A stretch of DNA of 42,268 nucleotides from Eubacterium sp. (GCA_017475785.1 JAFVEX010000068.1:1-42268); one strand, 5' to 3'. Shown: positions 1-9,506, numbered from the stretch's first letter. The notes: generated by a model not told the origin, from the sequence alone. Translations and numbers: made by a program.

Positions 1-1304
1 CCGATTAGATCGTCAATCTGCCCTTCCACAGGGCGGACTTCCACGAGAGGATCGAGAAGGCCGGTCGGCCGGATGATCTGCTCAGCGCGAAGCAGTTCGT
101 GGTCAGCCTCATACTCCGCGGGCGTGGCTGACACAAACAGCATCTGGTTGATGCGGTCTTCGAATTCGTTAAACTGCAGCGGGCGGTTGTCGAGTGCCGA
201 CGGCAGGCGAAAACCGTAATCGACCAGGGTAGTTTTTCGGGACCGGTCGCCGCGGTACATGGCGCCGATCTGCGGAATGGTCTTGTGCGACTCGTCAATA
301 ATGATCAGGAAATCATCCGGAAAGAAGTCAATCAGTGTATAAGGCGGCTGCCCGGGCTCGAGTCCGGACAGATGGCGTGAATAATTTTCGATACCGGAGC
401 ATACGCCCGTTTCCCGCAGCATCTCAATGTCAAAATTTGTGCGTTCTTCGATTCTCTGTGCCTCCAGCAGCTTGTCATTTTTCTTGAAAAAATGTACCCG
501 CTCGTCAAGCTCGGCCTCAATGTCTTTCGTCGCGCGCAGAATGGTCTCCATAGGCATAACGTAGTGAGACGCGGGCGGAATATGTATGAATTTTAATTCG
601 CGGATGACGGCGCCGGTCAGCAGGTTGATTTCAGAGATCCGGTCGATTTCATCCCCGAAAAATTCAATTCGAATGGCCAGATCACTTTCATTTGCCGGAA
701 CGACCTCTACCGTATCGCCGTGCACGCGGAAGGTGCCGCGGTGAATGTCGATCTCATTTCGCTCATATTGAATATCTATCATCTGCCGGATCAGTTCGTC
801 CCGGTCCTTCTGCATGCCCTGCCGGAGAGGAATGATCATGTATTCATAGTCCTTGGGACTGCCCAGTCCGTAAATGCAGGAGACACTGGATACGACGATC
901 ACGTCTTTCCGCTCGATCAGGGATGAGGTTGCCGCGAGTCTCAGCTTGTCAATGTCCTCGTTTCTGGATGAATCTTTCGCGATGTACGTATCGGATGACG
1001 GGACATATGCCTCCGGCTGGTAATAGTCGTAGTAAGAAACAAAATATTCCACCGCGTTTTCGGGGAAAAACTCTTTGAATTCACTGTAGAGCTGCGCGGC
1101 GAGCGTCTTGTTGTGCGCGATGACGAGCGTCGGCATCTGCAGCTGCTCGATGACATTTGCCATGGTGAAGGTTTTTCCGGATCCGGTTGATCCAAGCAGC
1201 GTCTGAAACTGATTCCCCTCACGAAATCCCCGGACCAGCTGCTCGATCGCCTGGGGCTGGTCGCCGGTGGGCTGATATTCTGCGTGCAATTTAAATTCTG
1301 ACAT
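1..1304 (-). CDS. uvrB: Excinuclease ABC subunit B (UvrB), partial (N-terminal ~434 residues)
   Basis: UvrB is the damage-verifying helicase subunit of nucleotide excision repair; it is loaded by UvrA and recruits UvrC. The minus-strand frame is open from the ATG at 1304 to the window edge, so the last third of the usual ~660-residue protein is missing because the window ends, not because the gene is broken. Visible motifs are the Walker A GSTGSGKT (residues 38-45), the DNA-clamping beta-hairpin region starting [10 protein letters not shown] (91-100) and an IDESH DEXH box further on. A GGAG lies 10 nt upstream of the start. The gene is divergent from ptsI. I saw no LexA box in the 5' region, although the gene is SOS-induced in many bacteria. 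Confidence 0.98.
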   Translation of the reverse strand, partial: MSEFKLHAEYQPTGDQPQAIEQLVRGFREGNQFQTLLGSTGSGKTFTMANVIEQLQMPTLVIAHNKTLAAQLYSEFKEFFPENAVEYFVSYYDYYQPEAYVPSSDTYIAKDSSRNEDIDKLRLAATSSLIERKDVIVVSSVSCIYGLGSPKDYEYMIIPLRQGMQKDRDELIRQMIDIQYERNEIDIHRGTFRVHGDTVEVVPANESDLAIRIEFFGDEIDRISEINLLTGAVIRELKFIHIPPASHYVMPMETILRATKDIEAELDERVHFFKKNDKLLEAQRIEERTNFDIEMLRETGVCSGIENYSRHLSGLEPGQPPYTLIDFFPDDFLIIIDESHKTIPQIGAMYRGDRSRKTTLVDYGFRLPSALDNRPLQFNEFEDRINQMLFVSATPAEYEADHELLRAEQIIRPTGLLDPLVEVRPVEGQIDDLI

Positions 1305-1384
1305 GTTTTGTCTGCTCCATGAAAAAACGATTTGTTAACTTACTATATCATACTATAATCTTAGAGAAACGTTTATGGTATTTA

Positions 1385-1413
1385 TTTACAAATGAGCGGC
1401 ACTGGAATATAAT
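1385..1413 (+). promoter_or_regulatory. Sigma-A type promoter of ptsI
   Basis: TTTACA, a 17-bp spacer and a perfect TATAAT. It lies 60-90 bp upstream of the chosen ptsI start in the uvrB/ptsI divergent gap. Confidence 0.8.
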
Positions 1414-1475
1414 AGTATTGTTAAGGATTACCATATTGGCTCTGCATGTGCTTGGAAAGGAAGAAGACCTCGTAT

Positions 1476-3098
1476 ATGAAGAAGTTTGAAGGAAAAACGA
1501 TTTTTAAGGGAATTGCGATAGGAAAGGTTTTATTCTACGGCAAAAAAGAGGAGACCGTTACCCGAAAAACGATAGACGATATTGAGGCGGAGATTCAGCG
1601 CTTCGAGGACGCGAAGGAAAAAGCAATTGAAGAACTGAACAAGCTGCACGAGGATGCCGTGCAGAAGGTTGGCGAGGAGAACGCGGCGATATTCGAAGTG
1701 CACGCGATGCTGCTTGACGATGAGGACTTCAGCGACGCGGTTCACAATTCAATCGAGACACAGCAGGTCAATGCGGAATACGCAACGGCAGTTGCGGGCG
1801 AGAATTTCTCGAAGATGTTTGCTGAGATGGAGGACGATTATTTCCGCGCGCGAGCGGCAGACATGAAGGACATCTCAGAACGTGTGATCAATGTGCTTCT
1901 CGGCAAGTCAGATCAGGCGACCTTCGATGAGCCTGTGATTATCATCGCGGACGATTTGCTTCCGAGTCAGACTGTACAGCTGGATAAGGACAAGGTTCTG
2001 GCCTTCGTGACAGAGAAGGGTTCTTCCAATTCTCATACGGCGATTCTGGCAAGGACTATGAACATTCCGGCTCTGATCGGCGTGCCCGTGCAGGAGGACT
2101 GGGACGGGAAGCAGGCAATTGTAGACGCGCACAGCGGACTGTTTATTCTGGAACCTGACGCAGACACGCTGAAGGAGAAAGAGGCGATCCGCCAGAAAGA
2201 CGAAGAAGCAAAGCGCCTGCTGCAGGAGCTGAAAGGCAAGGACAATACGTCACTTGACGGAAAGACCATCAATCTGTACGCGAATATCGGAAGTCTGGGG
2301 GACGTGGGTTCCGTGCTCTCGAACGACGGAGGCGGCATCGGACTTTTCCGAAGTGAATTCATCTATCTCGGCAGAGACAATCTGCCCACAGAGGAAGAAC
2401 AGTTCCAGGTTTATAAATCCGTGGCGGAAACCATGGCAGGGAAAAAAGTAATCATCCGCACGCTGGATATCGGCGCCGACAAGCAGGCGGATTATCTGGG
2501 ACTGGAAAAAGAGGAAAACCCGGCGCTCGGATTCCGCGCGATCCGTATCTGCCTGACAGATCAGGAGATCTTTGAGGCACAGCTGCGCGCAATCTACCGC
2601 GCGAGCGCGTTTGGAACAGTTTCCATCATGTATCCGATGATCACATCGGTAGAAGAAGTCAAGAAGATCAAGGAAATCTCCTCAAAGGTCCGGGCGCAGC
2701 TCAAAAAGGCAGGTGTTCCGGTCGGTGAAGTGGAAGAAGGAATTATGATCGAGACGCCGGCAGCGGCCGTGATCAGCGATCTGCTGGCGCAGGAAGTTGA
2801 TTTCTTCAGCATCGGAACAAATGATCTGACCCAGTATACGCTTGCGATGGACCGCCAGAACGCAAAGCTGGAATCCTTCTACAATCCGCATCACGAAGCG
2901 ATTCTTCGTCTGATTGAGATGGTAGTTCAAAACGGACATAAGCACGACTGCTGGGTCGGCATCTGCGGAGAGCTTGGCGCAGATACAGAGCTGACAGAGC
3001 GCTTCCTTCAGATGGGGGTTGATGAACTCTCAGTGTCGCCGTCCATGATTCTGCCTGTCAGAAAGCAGATTCGCAGCAGTGTGGCAAAATGTGACTGA
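1476..3098 (+). CDS. ptsI: Phosphoenolpyruvate-protein phosphotransferase (PTS enzyme I)
   Basis: Enzyme I takes phosphate from PEP and passes it to HPr, the first step of the sugar phosphotransferase system in the cytoplasm. The 540-residue protein has the family start (FKGIAIGKV), the phosphohistidine site NSHTAILAR (His about 187), the PEP-binding C-terminal barrel and the catalytic-Cys region ICGELGAD near the end. An in-frame ATG 30 bp upstream (1446) would add ten residues unlike the family. The ATG at 1476 is preferred because AAGGAAG precedes it and the protein then begins as family members do. No ptsH gene is adjacent. glgA follows after 23 bp, so the two are probably cotranscribed. 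Confidence 0.97.
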   Translation: MKKFEGKTIFKGIAIGKVLFYGKKEETVTRKTIDDIEAEIQRFEDAKEKAIEELNKLHEDAVQKVGEENAAIFEVHAMLLDDEDFSDAVHNSIETQQVNAEYATAVAGENFSKMFAEMEDDYFRARAADMKDISERVINVLLGKSDQATFDEPVIIIADDLLPSQTVQLDKDKVLAFVTEKGSSNSHTAILARTMNIPALIGVPVQEDWDGKQAIVDAHSGLFILEPDADTLKEKEAIRQKDEEAKRLLQELKGKDNTSLDGKTINLYANIGSLGDVGSVLSNDGGGIGLFRSEFIYLGRDNLPTEEEQFQVYKSVAETMAGKKVIIRTLDIGADKQADYLGLEKEENPALGFRAIRICLTDQEIFEAQLRAIYRASAFGTVSIMYPMITSVEEVKKIKEISSKVRAQLKKAGVPVGEVEEGIMIETPAAAVISDLLAQEVDFFSIGTNDLTQYTLAMDRQNAKLESFYNPHHEAILRLIEMVVQNGHKHDCWVGICGELGADTELTERFLQMGVDELSVSPSMILPVRKQIRSSVAKCD

Positions 3099-3121
3099 TC
3101 ATTATACGACGGAGAGAAAAA

Positions 3122-4567
3122 ATGAAAAAAATACTGTTTGTTGCTTCTGAATGTGTCCCGTTCCTGAAAACAGGCGGTCTTGCGGACGTCGTCGGCTCTC
3201 TTCCGAAATGCTTCCAGAAAGAGTATTTCGATGTCAGAGTTGTGATGCCAAAATACGCCGGGATCGCGGATCAGTATAAAGATCAGATGCAGTACATCAC
3301 GAATTTCTATATGGATCTGAACTGGCGTCAGCAGTATGTGGGAATCTTTTCCCTTGTCCTGGACGGCGTGACATACTATTTCATTGATAACGAGGAGCAT
3401 TTTTCTGGGGACAGGCCGTATGCCGGTATGCCGTGGGATCTCGAAAAGTTCGCGTTTTTCAGCAAGGCGGCACTCTCTATTTTGCCGGCTGTCGGCTTCC
3501 GTCCGGATATCATCCACTGTCATGACTGGCAGTCCGGACTCGTTCCGGTGTATCTGCATGAGCGCTTTGCGGCAAATGAGTTTTTCCGCGATATCAAGAG
3601 CGTCATGACGATTCACAATCTCAAATTCCAGGGAATCTGGGATATGGACAGCATCAAGAGCATTACAGGGCTGTCGGATTACTACTTTACGCCGGACAAA
3701 CTGGAATTTCAGCGGGACGCCAGCTATCTGAAGGGCGGCCTGGTCTACGCGGACGCGATTACGACAGTCAGCAAGACGTATGCGGAGGAGATCAAGACAC
3801 CGTTCTACGGCGAAGGCCTGGATGGCCTGATGCGGGCGCGCGCAAACGATCTGCGCGGCATCGTCAACGGTATTGACTATGACCTGTACAACCCGGAGAC
3901 AGATACGTTCATTCCGCATCATTATTCGGCGCGCACATTCCGCCGGGAAAAGGTGAAAAACAAGACGGATCTCCAGAAGCAGCTCGGGCTTGATGTCGAT
4001 CCGAAGAAAATGATGATCGGCGTGGTGTCCAGACTGACGGATCAGAAGGGATTTGACCTGATTGCCTATATGATGGACGAGCTCTGCCAGGACGAAGTGC
4101 AGCTGGTGGTTCTGGGTACCGGTGAGGCAAAACATGAAAACATGTTTCGTCATTTTGCCTGGAAGTATGACAAGAAGGTCTCCGCGAATATTTATTATTC
4201 CGAGGAGCTTTCCCACAGAATCTACGCCTCCTGTGACGCCTTCCTGATGCCGTCGCTCTTCGAGCCCTGCGGACTGTCGCAGCTGATGAGCCTTAGGTAC
4301 GGTACTGTGCCGATCGTGCGTGAGACGGGCGGGCTGAAGGACACAGTGGAGCCATACAATGAGTACGAGGGAACCGGAACAGGATTCTCGTTCGCGAATT
4401 ACAATGCCCACGAGATGCTCGGCACGATCCGCTACGCAGAGCGTATCTATTATGATAAAAAGCGAGAGTGGAACAAGATTATTGACCGCGCGATGGCCAA
4501 GGACTATTCCTGGAATAATTCCGCGCTTCAGTATCAGGAGCTGTATGACTGGCTGATCGGGTACTGA
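3122..4567 (+). CDS. glgA: Glycogen synthase (ADP-glucose type, GT5)
   Basis: GlgA transfers glucose from ADP-glucose to growing glycogen. The 481-residue protein is the family's usual length. It has the N-terminal ADP-glucose-binding KTGGLADVVGSLPK motif (Lys 16), IHCHDWQ, the linker VNGIDYD, and the C-terminal GT-B motif with EPCGLSQ and ETGGLKDTV. A GGAGAG precedes the ATG. It lies 23 bp behind ptsI. No other glg genes are in the window, so this is a lone copy here. A hairpin follows at 4592-4634. Confidence 0.97.
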   Translation: MKKILFVASECVPFLKTGGLADVVGSLPKCFQKEYFDVRVVMPKYAGIADQYKDQMQYITNFYMDLNWRQQYVGIFSLVLDGVTYYFIDNEEHFSGDRPYAGMPWDLEKFAFFSKAALSILPAVGFRPDIIHCHDWQSGLVPVYLHERFAANEFFRDIKSVMTIHNLKFQGIWDMDSIKSITGLSDYYFTPDKLEFQRDASYLKGGLVYADAITTVSKTYAEEIKTPFYGEGLDGLMRARANDLRGIVNGIDYDLYNPETDTFIPHHYSARTFRREKVKNKTDLQKQLGLDVDPKKMMIGVVSRLTDQKGFDLIAYMMDELCQDEVQLVVLGTGEAKHENMFRHFAWKYDKKVSANIYYSEELSHRIYASCDAFLMPSLFEPCGLSQLMSLRYGTVPIVRETGGLKDTVEPYNEYEGTGTGFSFANYNAHEMLGTIRYAERIYYDKKREWNKIIDRAMAKDYSWNNSALQYQELYDWLIGY

Positions 4568-4591
4568 TCGGACGGCATTTCAATCATTTAG

Positions 4592-4634
4592 GCTGCCGCA
4601 CTAAGCAACCATTGTGGAAGCTTAATGCGGCAGC
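4592..4634 (+). terminator. 15-bp hairpin downstream of glgA, terminator-like without a T-run
   Basis: GCTGCCGCACTAAGC pairs with GCTTAATGCGGCAGC over 15 positions (one mismatch) around a 13-nt loop. No U-tract follows, so Rho-independent termination is uncertain. The same stem sequence recurs downstream of pnp at 40784-40820. Confidence 0.55.
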
Positions 4635-4883
4635 ATCTTCCTCAGTACTTCCCGGGAAGTGTGAAAAGATCGAAAATCCGATGTACTGCTTAATTTAATT
4701 TAAATTCAAAAATCTCAGAATAATAATTGACATAAATGAAACGATGTGATATGATCTCACCATACTGATTTTCTGGCAGATCGCCGTTATTTCCCGATTA
4801 CAGCAAATTGAAAAAAGATCTTGTCCTGGCAGGATGTTTTTGTTGACAGGTTCGCCTGCGTGTATTAAGATAATAGCTGAGAT
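4635..4883 (+). promoter_or_regulatory. recA upstream region with two promoters
   Basis: This gene-free stretch holds two strong sigma-A promoters in tandem. P1 is TTGACA-17-TATGAT at 4727-4755. P2 is TTGACA-17-TAAGAT at 4843-4871. P2 sits directly upstream of the LexA box. P1 would make a leader of about 80 nt before P2, ending near a TCCTGGCAGGA/TGTTTTTG segment at 4823-4841. No ORF of note is seen. Confidence 0.75.
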
Positions 4884-4897
4884 CGAACAAATGTTTG
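4884..4897 (+). promoter_or_regulatory. LexA (SOS) box of recA
   Basis: CGAACAAATGTTTG fits the Gram-positive consensus CGAAC-RNRY-GTTYG at every position. It lies 13-26 bp downstream of the P2 -10 box, where LexA binding would block transcription. It indicates that recA-recX is DNA-damage inducible. Confidence 0.85.
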
Positions 4898-4955
4898 CCG
4901 GAAAAGAAAAGGCAGTTCGGATTTTTTATAGAAAGCAGATACAGGAGAGAAGATT

Positions 4956-6053
4956 ATGGCAGCGATGAAAAATGATGGAAAAAGACAGGATGTCAGACAG
5001 CAGGCGCTTGACGCCGCTCTTGGACAGATCGAGCGCGCGTACGGAAAGGGCGCGGTCATGAAGCTGGGAGATACCTCTCAGAATATGAATGTGGAGGTGG
5101 TGCCGACAGGATCGCTCAGTCTGGATATCGCACTGGGGCTGGGCGGCATCCCAAAGGGCAGAATCGTCGAGATATATGGTCCGGAATCTTCAGGAAAGAC
5201 TACGGTTGCGCTGCATATGGTGGCCGCGGTCCAGAAGCAGGGAGGAATCGCGGGCTTTATTGACGCGGAGCACGCCCTGGATCCTGTTTACGCGCAGAAT
5301 ATCGGCGTGGATATCGACAATCTGTATATTTCCCAGCCGGATAACGGAGAGCAGGCCCTGGAGATCACAGAGACGATGGTGAGATCCGGCGCGATTGATA
5401 TCATTATTGTGGACTCTGTCGCGGCGCTTGTCCCAAAGGCGGAAATCGATGGAGAAATGGGAGATTCACATGTGGGCCTGCAGGCCAGAATGATGTCACA
5501 GGCATGCAGAAAGCTGACGGCCGTAATCAGCAAAACCAATTGCATTGTGGTTTTTATCAACCAGCTGCGTGAAAAAGTCGGCATTATGTTTGGCAATCCG
5601 GAGACGACGACCGGAGGCCGCGCGCTGAAATTTTATTCTTCCATCCGGCTGGATGTCAGGAGAATCGAGTCCCTGAAAAAAAGCGGGGAGGTTATCGGCA
5701 ACAGGACGCGTGTCAAGGTTGTAAAAAACAAGGTTGCCCCGCCGTTCCGCGAGGCCGAATTCGATATCATGTTCGGACGGGGTATTTCGCGATCGGGCGA
5801 CATTCTTGATCTGGCAGCGGAGAAAAATATCATTGTGAAAAGCGGCGCATGGTATTCCTACAACGGTGAAAAAATCGGGCAGGGGCGTGAAAATGCCAAA
5901 ATCTACCTGGAAGAGCACGCCGACTTTATGCAGATGACAGAGGCTAAGGTGCGCGCGGCATATCAGCTGCAGGGCGCAGAAATGCCCGGGGAAGCGGAAT
6001 CAGACGGAAGTACAGCCTCTGAGCAGGAGGATGCTCCTGTTATGACACCATGA
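4956..6053 (+). CDS. recA: Recombinase RecA
   Basis: RecA forms filaments on single-stranded DNA, catalyses strand exchange and stimulates LexA self-cleavage. The 365-residue protein has Walker A GPESSGKT (residues 75-82), Walker [11 protein letters not shown], and loop 2 with [17 protein letters not shown]. The acidic, variable C-terminus is typical. AGGAG precedes the ATG. The TGA stop overlaps the ATG of recX (ATGA), giving a translationally coupled recA-recX operon under the LexA box at 4884-4897. Confidence 0.99.
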   Translation: MAAMKNDGKRQDVRQQALDAALGQIERAYGKGAVMKLGDTSQNMNVEVVPTGSLSLDIALGLGGIPKGRIVEIYGPESSGKTTVALHMVAAVQKQGGIAGFIDAEHALDPVYAQNIGVDIDNLYISQPDNGEQALEITETMVRSGAIDIIIVDSVAALVPKAEIDGEMGDSHVGLQARMMSQACRKLTAVISKTNCIVVFINQLREKVGIMFGNPETTTGGRALKFYSSIRLDVRRIESLKKSGEVIGNRTRVKVVKNKVAPPFREAEFDIMFGRGISRSGDILDLAAEKNIIVKSGAWYSYNGEKIGQGRENAKIYLEEHADFMQMTEAKVRAAYQLQGAEMPGEAESDGSTASEQEDAPVMTP

Positions 6054-6514
6054 AGCAGAGCGCGGTTCAGAAGGCGATGAGCCTGCTGCTGCACCAGAGC
6101 CGCACCGAAAAAGAACTGCGGAACCGTCTGGCGATGTCCGGCTTTGAGCAGGAGGAAGTGGAGGAGGCCGTGGCATACGTCTCCTCCTTCGGATATCTAA
6201 ATGACAGGAGATACGCAGAGAACTACGTCCTGTCTTATTCCGGAAAAAAATCCCGCCGGGCGATCCGGGAGGGATTGCTGGAAAAGGGGGTTTCGGAGGA
6301 GGAAGCGGACGCGGCTCTCGCGGAGCTGCAGACGGATGAGCAGGGGCTGATTCTTTCCCTTCTGCGGAAAAAGGCAGGAGATCCCCATCTGCTGCAGGAA
6401 GGAGAACTGCGCAGAGTCCTTTCCTTCCTGGGGCGCAGAGGGTTTTCGTCTGGCGACGTGTGGAAAGCGATACGGAAATACCAGGATTCCGCGCCGGAGG
6501 ATGCGCGGGAATAG
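6050..6514 (+). CDS. recX: Regulatory protein RecX
   Basis: RecX binds RecA filaments and limits RecA activity. The 154-residue protein has the family's helical repeats, including the [26 protein letters not shown] first repeat and [13 protein letters not shown]. Its position behind recA with a 4-bp overlap supports the call strongly. It shares the SOS promoter of recA. No clear terminator follows; the tRNA promoter begins 25 bp later. Confidence 0.93.
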   Translation: MKQSAVQKAMSLLLHQSRTEKELRNRLAMSGFEQEEVEEAVAYVSSFGYLNDRRYAENYVLSYSGKKSRRAIREGLLEKGVSEEEADAALAELQTDEQGLILSLLRKKAGDPHLLQEGELRRVLSFLGRRGFSSGDVWKAIRKYQDSAPEDARE

Positions 6515-6538
6515 TCCCGGTTAATCCAGAAAAAATGA

Positions 6539-6567
6539 TTGACAAGTGTCTGATTTTATAATATACT
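6539..6567 (+). promoter_or_regulatory. Promoter of the seven-tRNA cluster
   Basis: TTGACA, 17-bp spacer, TATACT, placed about 50 bp before the first tRNA. It is near consensus, as expected for a stable-RNA operon. Confidence 0.88.
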
Positions 6568-6617
6568 AGGGCTTGCGTCAGGCGCAGATGCGCATCAGCA
6601 GGCGTCCCGACAAAAAC

Positions 6618-6692
6618 CGGGGTGTGGCTCAGTTTGGCTAGAGCGCCTGGTTTGGGACCAGGAGGCCGCAGGTTCGAATCCTGTCACCCCGA
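6618..6692 (+). tRNA. tRNA-Pro (TGG)
   Basis: 75 nt. Acceptor CGGGGTG pairs with CACCCCG. The anticodon stem CCTGG/CCAGG holds loop TTTGGGA, anticodon TGG. T-arm GGTTCGAATCC is present. No CCA is encoded. Confidence 0.97.
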
Positions 6693-6723
6693 TTTTTCAG
6701 ACAGTTGATGGTGCGCCGCACAT

Positions 6724-6794
6724 GCAGGTGTAGTTCAGTGGTAGAACACCAGCCTTCCAAGCTGGATATGTGGGTTCGATTCCCATCACCTGCT
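6724..6794 (+). tRNA. tRNA-Gly (TCC)
   Basis: 71 nt. Acceptor GCAGGTG pairs with CACCTGC. Anticodon stem CCAGC/GCTGG with loop CTTCCAA, anticodon TCC. No encoded CCA. Confidence 0.97.
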
Positions 6795-6797
6795 CTT

Positions 6798-6871
<74 letters not shown>

Positions 6872-6941
6872 TTCTGTCATGATGGCAGCTGGTAGTTGCT
6901 GCGTTCATGTCAGCTGCTGAAACAGGAGTTCCTGTTTATAT

Positions 6942-7016
6942 GGTGGATATGGCGTAGCTGGTTAACGCGCCAGATTGTGGCTCTGGAGACCATGGGTTCG
7001 AATCCCATTATCCACC
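6942..7016 (+). tRNA. tRNA-His (GTG)
   Basis: 75 nt including the His-specific extra G at -1, which pairs with C73. Acceptor GTGGATA pairs with TATCCAC. Anticodon stem CCAGA/TCTGG with loop TTGTGGC, anticodon GTG. A hairpin (AAACAGGA-GT-TCCTGTTT) lies just upstream at 6920-6937. Confidence 0.96.
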
Positions 7017-7035
7017 CTGCCGTATGGCGACTTAT

Positions 7036-7107
7036 TGGGCTATCGCCAAGCGGTAAGGCACAGCACTTTGACTGCTGCATGCGTCGGTTCGAATCCGGCT
7101 AGCCCAG
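7036..7107 (+). tRNA. tRNA-Gln (TTG)
   Basis: 72 nt. Acceptor TGGGCTA pairs with TAGCCCA. Anticodon stem CAGCA/TGCTG with loop CTTTGAC, anticodon TTG. Confidence 0.97.
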
Positions 7108-7121
7108 TTTTATTTTTAAAT

Positions 7122-7194
7122 GGAGCATTAGCTCAGGTGGTAGAGCACTTGACTTTTAATCAAGTTGTCCGGGGTTCGAGTCCCCGATGCTTCA
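7122..7194 (+). tRNA. tRNA-Lys (TTT)
   Basis: 73 nt. Acceptor GGAGCAT pairs with ATGCTTC (one G-T). Anticodon stem CTTGA/TCAAG with loop CTTTTAA, anticodon TTT. Confidence 0.97.
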
Positions 7195-7251
7195 TTCCCG
7201 GATCGAACCAGACCGTCAGAATATCACGTGTATGCCTCTGTTCCATGTTTT

Positions 7252-7331
7252 GCGGCTATGGCGGAATTGGCAGACGCGATGGATTTAGGTTCCATTGGGA
7301 GACCGTGCAGGTTCGAGTCCTGTTAGCCGCA
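7252..7331 (+). tRNA. tRNA-Leu (TAG)
   Basis: 80 nt, class II with an enlarged variable arm. Acceptor GCGGCTA pairs with TAGCCGC. Anticodon stem ATGGA/TCCAT with loop TTTAGGT, anticodon TAG. It is the last tRNA of the cluster; rho starts 80 bp later. Confidence 0.96.
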
Positions 7332-7410
7332 GTTCGTTCTTCGATACGCTTCGTATCAGAATTCCAGATATGTCACGTATAGAAAATTTCAGATCAGAGA
7401 GTGTGATGAT

Positions 7411-9018
7411 ATGACGAGAGAGCAGTACGAGTCCCTCCCGTTGTCAGAGTTGCGGGAGCTGGCAAAAGCGAGAGGATTAAAACGTGTTTCTGCGCTTAGA
7501 AAGGATGGTCTGATTGACCGCATGCTGCAGGAAGATGTGTCAGATGCAGAGCGCGCGCAGGCAGAGAAGGCCAGGAAGGCCGAGCTGGCAAAGCAGACAG
7601 AAAAAACGCGTACAGAGACAGCTTCTTCCGAAGTATCCGAGCGCAAGGCTGCAAATGATACCGCCAGAAACACCGTTCGTGAGTCTTCAAGAAGCTATGG
7701 ACGCGAGACCGGCCGCGATTCACGCGAGTACAGCCGTGATTCCTCCCGTGAAACGAAACGCGATTATTCGCGGGACAGCCGCGAGTCCTCCCGCGAAGCG
7801 GGTCGTGATTATTCACGGGACAACCGGTACAGCGAAGAACAGACAGATCGTGAAACCCGCCCCAAAAATGACATTCAGGAGCTTGACAGCGGTCACGAGG
7901 CAAGCGGCATTCTGGAAGTCATGCAGGAAGGGTTTGGATTCATCCGTTCCGACAATTTTCTGCCGGGCGAAGACGATGTCTATGTCTCTCCGTCCCAGAT
8001 TCGAAAGTTCGGGCTGAGGACGGGTGATATTGTGACGGGCAACACGCGTGTGAAGTCTCAGAATGAAAAGTTTTCCGCGCTGCTGTATATCAAGAGCGTA
8101 AATGGATTAAATCCGTCTATGTGTCTGCGCCGCGCGAACTTTGAGTCGATGACGCCGATTTTCCCGAATGAGCGCATTTATCTGGAACGCACCGGATGCA
8201 GCATGGCGATGCGGGTCGTAGATCTGATCAGCCCGATCGGAAAAGGACAGCGAGGCATGATTGTTTCTCCGCCAAAGGCCGGAAAAACCACCCTGCTGAA
8301 AGATACGGCGAAGTCCATCCTGCGGAACAATCCGGAAATGCATCTGATCATTCTTTTGATTGACGAGCGTCCGGAGGAGGTTACAGATATTAAGGAGACT
8401 GTTCAGGGAGATAATGTGGAAGTTATTTATTCCACATTTGATGAATTGCCCGACCATCACAGACGTGTCTCGGAGATGGTGATAGAGCGCGCGAAGCGTC
8501 TGGTTGAGAACAAGCAAGACGTCATTATCTTCATTGACAGCATTACCCGGCTCGCGAGAGCTTATAACCAGGTTGTTCCGCCCAGCGGAAGAACACTGTC
8601 CGGCGGTCTGGATCCGGCCGCGCTGCATATGCCAAAGAGGTTTTTCGGCGCTGCGCGCAACATGCGGGAGGGCGGAAGCCTGACGATTCTTGCGACCGCG
8701 CTGGTTGATACGGGCAGCAAGATGGATGATGTGGTTTACGAGGAGTTCAAGGGAACAGGCAACATGGAACTTGTGCTGGACCGCAAGCTGCAGGAACGCA
8801 GAATTTTCCCTGCAATTGACATCGTAAAATCCGGAACGCGCCGCGAGGATCTGCTCCTCTCAAGAGAAGAAATTGAGGCGGTTACAATCATGCGAAGAAG
8901 TCTGAACGGGCTGAAATCTGATGAAGCCGCAGAAAATATTCTGGATCTCTTTACCAGAACGCGGACAAACGGAGAGCTGGTGCAAATGGTCCTGAAGCGC
9001 AAAGTGCTTGGATTTTAA
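7411..9018 (+). CDS. rho: Transcription termination factor Rho with an Arg/Ser/Asp-rich N-terminal insert
   Basis: Rho is the hexameric RNA-dependent ATPase that ends transcription. The 535-residue protein has the Rho_N helical domain at its start ([18 protein letters not shown]), the OSB RNA-binding domain ([15 protein letters not shown]), the P-loop [10 protein letters not shown], the ERPEEVTD segment and [11 protein letters not shown]. Residues about 91-154, between the N-terminal helices and the RNA-binding domain, are a low-complexity stretch of [13 protein letters not shown] units that looks disordered. Such inserts occur in Rho of several bacterial groups. The SD before ATG 7411 is weak. 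I see no clear promoter or terminator between tRNA-Leu and rho. Confidence 0.97.
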   Translation: MTREQYESLPLSELRELAKARGLKRVSALRKDGLIDRMLQEDVSDAERAQAEKARKAELAKQTEKTRTETASSEVSERKAANDTARNTVRESSRSYGRETGRDSREYSRDSSRETKRDYSRDSRESSREAGRDYSRDNRYSEEQTDRETRPKNDIQELDSGHEASGILEVMQEGFGFIRSDNFLPGEDDVYVSPSQIRKFGLRTGDIVTGNTRVKSQNEKFSALLYIKSVNGLNPSMCLRRANFESMTPIFPNERIYLERTGCSMAMRVVDLISPIGKGQRGMIVSPPKAGKTTLLKDTAKSILRNNPEMHLIILLIDERPEEVTDIKETVQGDNVEVIYSTFDELPDHHRRVSEMVIERAKRLVENKQDVIIFIDSITRLARAYNQVVPPSGRTLSGGLDPAALHMPKRFFGAARNMREGGSLTILATALVDTGSKMDDVVYEEFKGTGNMELVLDRKLQERRIFPAIDIVKSGTRREDLLLSREEIEAVTIMRRSLNGLKSDEAAENILDLFTRTRTNGELVQMVLKRKVLGF

Positions 9019-9031
9019 ATTACAGATCATA

Positions 9032-9122
9032 TTACGGCCGAAAGAGTCGGCCATAATAGCCAACTGTAAGAGTCGGCCATAAAAGTCGGCCATAAGAGTC
9101 GGCCAAAAGGGTATGGCCGAAA
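9032..9122 (+). repeat. Seven degenerate 13-bp tandem units between rho and rpmE
   Basis: Units start at 9032, 9045, 9058, 9071, 9084, 9097 and 9110. The best-conserved form is AGTCGGCCATAAG (9045, 9071, 9084, 9097); the unit at 9058 is strongly diverged. The first and last units carry GGCCGA, which can pair with the TCGGCC in the others, so several alternative hairpins are possible. No T-run follows. It lies just after the rho stop and 15 bp before the rpmE -35 box. Confidence 0.85.
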
Positions 9123-9136
9123 AGACAATATTTCAC

Positions 9137-9165
9137 TTGCAAAACATATATCACTATGCTATAAT
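9137..9165 (+). promoter_or_regulatory. Promoter of rpmE
   Basis: TTGCAA, 17-bp spacer, TATAAT, 60-88 bp upstream of the GTG start of rpmE. Confidence 0.8.
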
Positions 9166-9224
9166 TTTTTGGTCGTACGTCGGAAATGTACGATGAGTTT
9201 TAAATACGGAAGAGGTGAATACAA

Positions 9225-9428
9225 GTGAGAGAAGGGATCCATCCTGATTTTTATCAGGCAACCGTTACTTGCAACTGCGGAAACACATTTACTGTCGGAT
9301 CAACAAAGGAAGATATCCACGTCGAGATTTGTTCGAAGTGTCATCCGTTCTATACCGGACAGCAGAAGGCTACGCAGGCACGTGGACGTATTGAGCGGTT
9401 CAACAGAAAGTACGGTATCAACAATTAG
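9225..9428 (+). CDS. rpmE: 50S ribosomal protein L31 (zinc-binding form)
   Basis: L31 sits on the large subunit at the subunit bridge. The 67-residue protein starts [11 protein letters not shown] and carries four zinc-ligand cysteines (CNCG and [10 protein letters not shown]), so it is the C+ form rather than the zinc-free paralogue. The start codon is GTG at 9225, preceded by AGAGGTG. Its own promoter lies at 9137-9165 and a strong intrinsic terminator at 9457-9486, so it is probably transcribed alone. Confidence 0.98.
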   Translation: MREGIHPDFYQATVTCNCGNTFTVGSTKEDIHVEICSKCHPFYTGQQKATQARGRIERFNRKYGINN

Positions 9429-9456
9429 TTTATTATGCTCGTTTATTGAGAGGGTT

Positions 9457-9486
9457 GGGGTCGGATATGACCTCGACCCCCTTTTT
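9457..9486 (+). terminator. Intrinsic terminator of rpmE
   Basis: GGGGTCG pairs with CGACCCC around a 10-nt loop, followed by CTTTTT. Confidence 0.88.
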
Positions 9487-9506
9487 CGTGAAGGAAGAAA
9501 AAGAGT

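Noticed and set aside
1331..1400. LexA box or strong promoter for uvrB
   Set aside because: AACGTTT-like sequence does not fit the 4-nt-spaced consensus, and -35 candidates are weak.
3008..4411. 467-residue open frame on the minus strand opposite glgA
   Set aside because: Shadow of the glgA codon pattern; no recognisable protein, no RBS, and glgA itself is unambiguous.
6920..6937. Hairpin AAACAGGA/TCCTGTTT between tRNA-Arg and tRNA-His as a terminator
   Set aside because: No T-run follows and the tRNA-His gene must be transcribed; a processing or spacer hairpin is as likely.
6896..7382. Open frames of 68 and 135 codons across the tRNA cluster
   Set aside because: They lie within tRNA genes and have no family similarity I can see.
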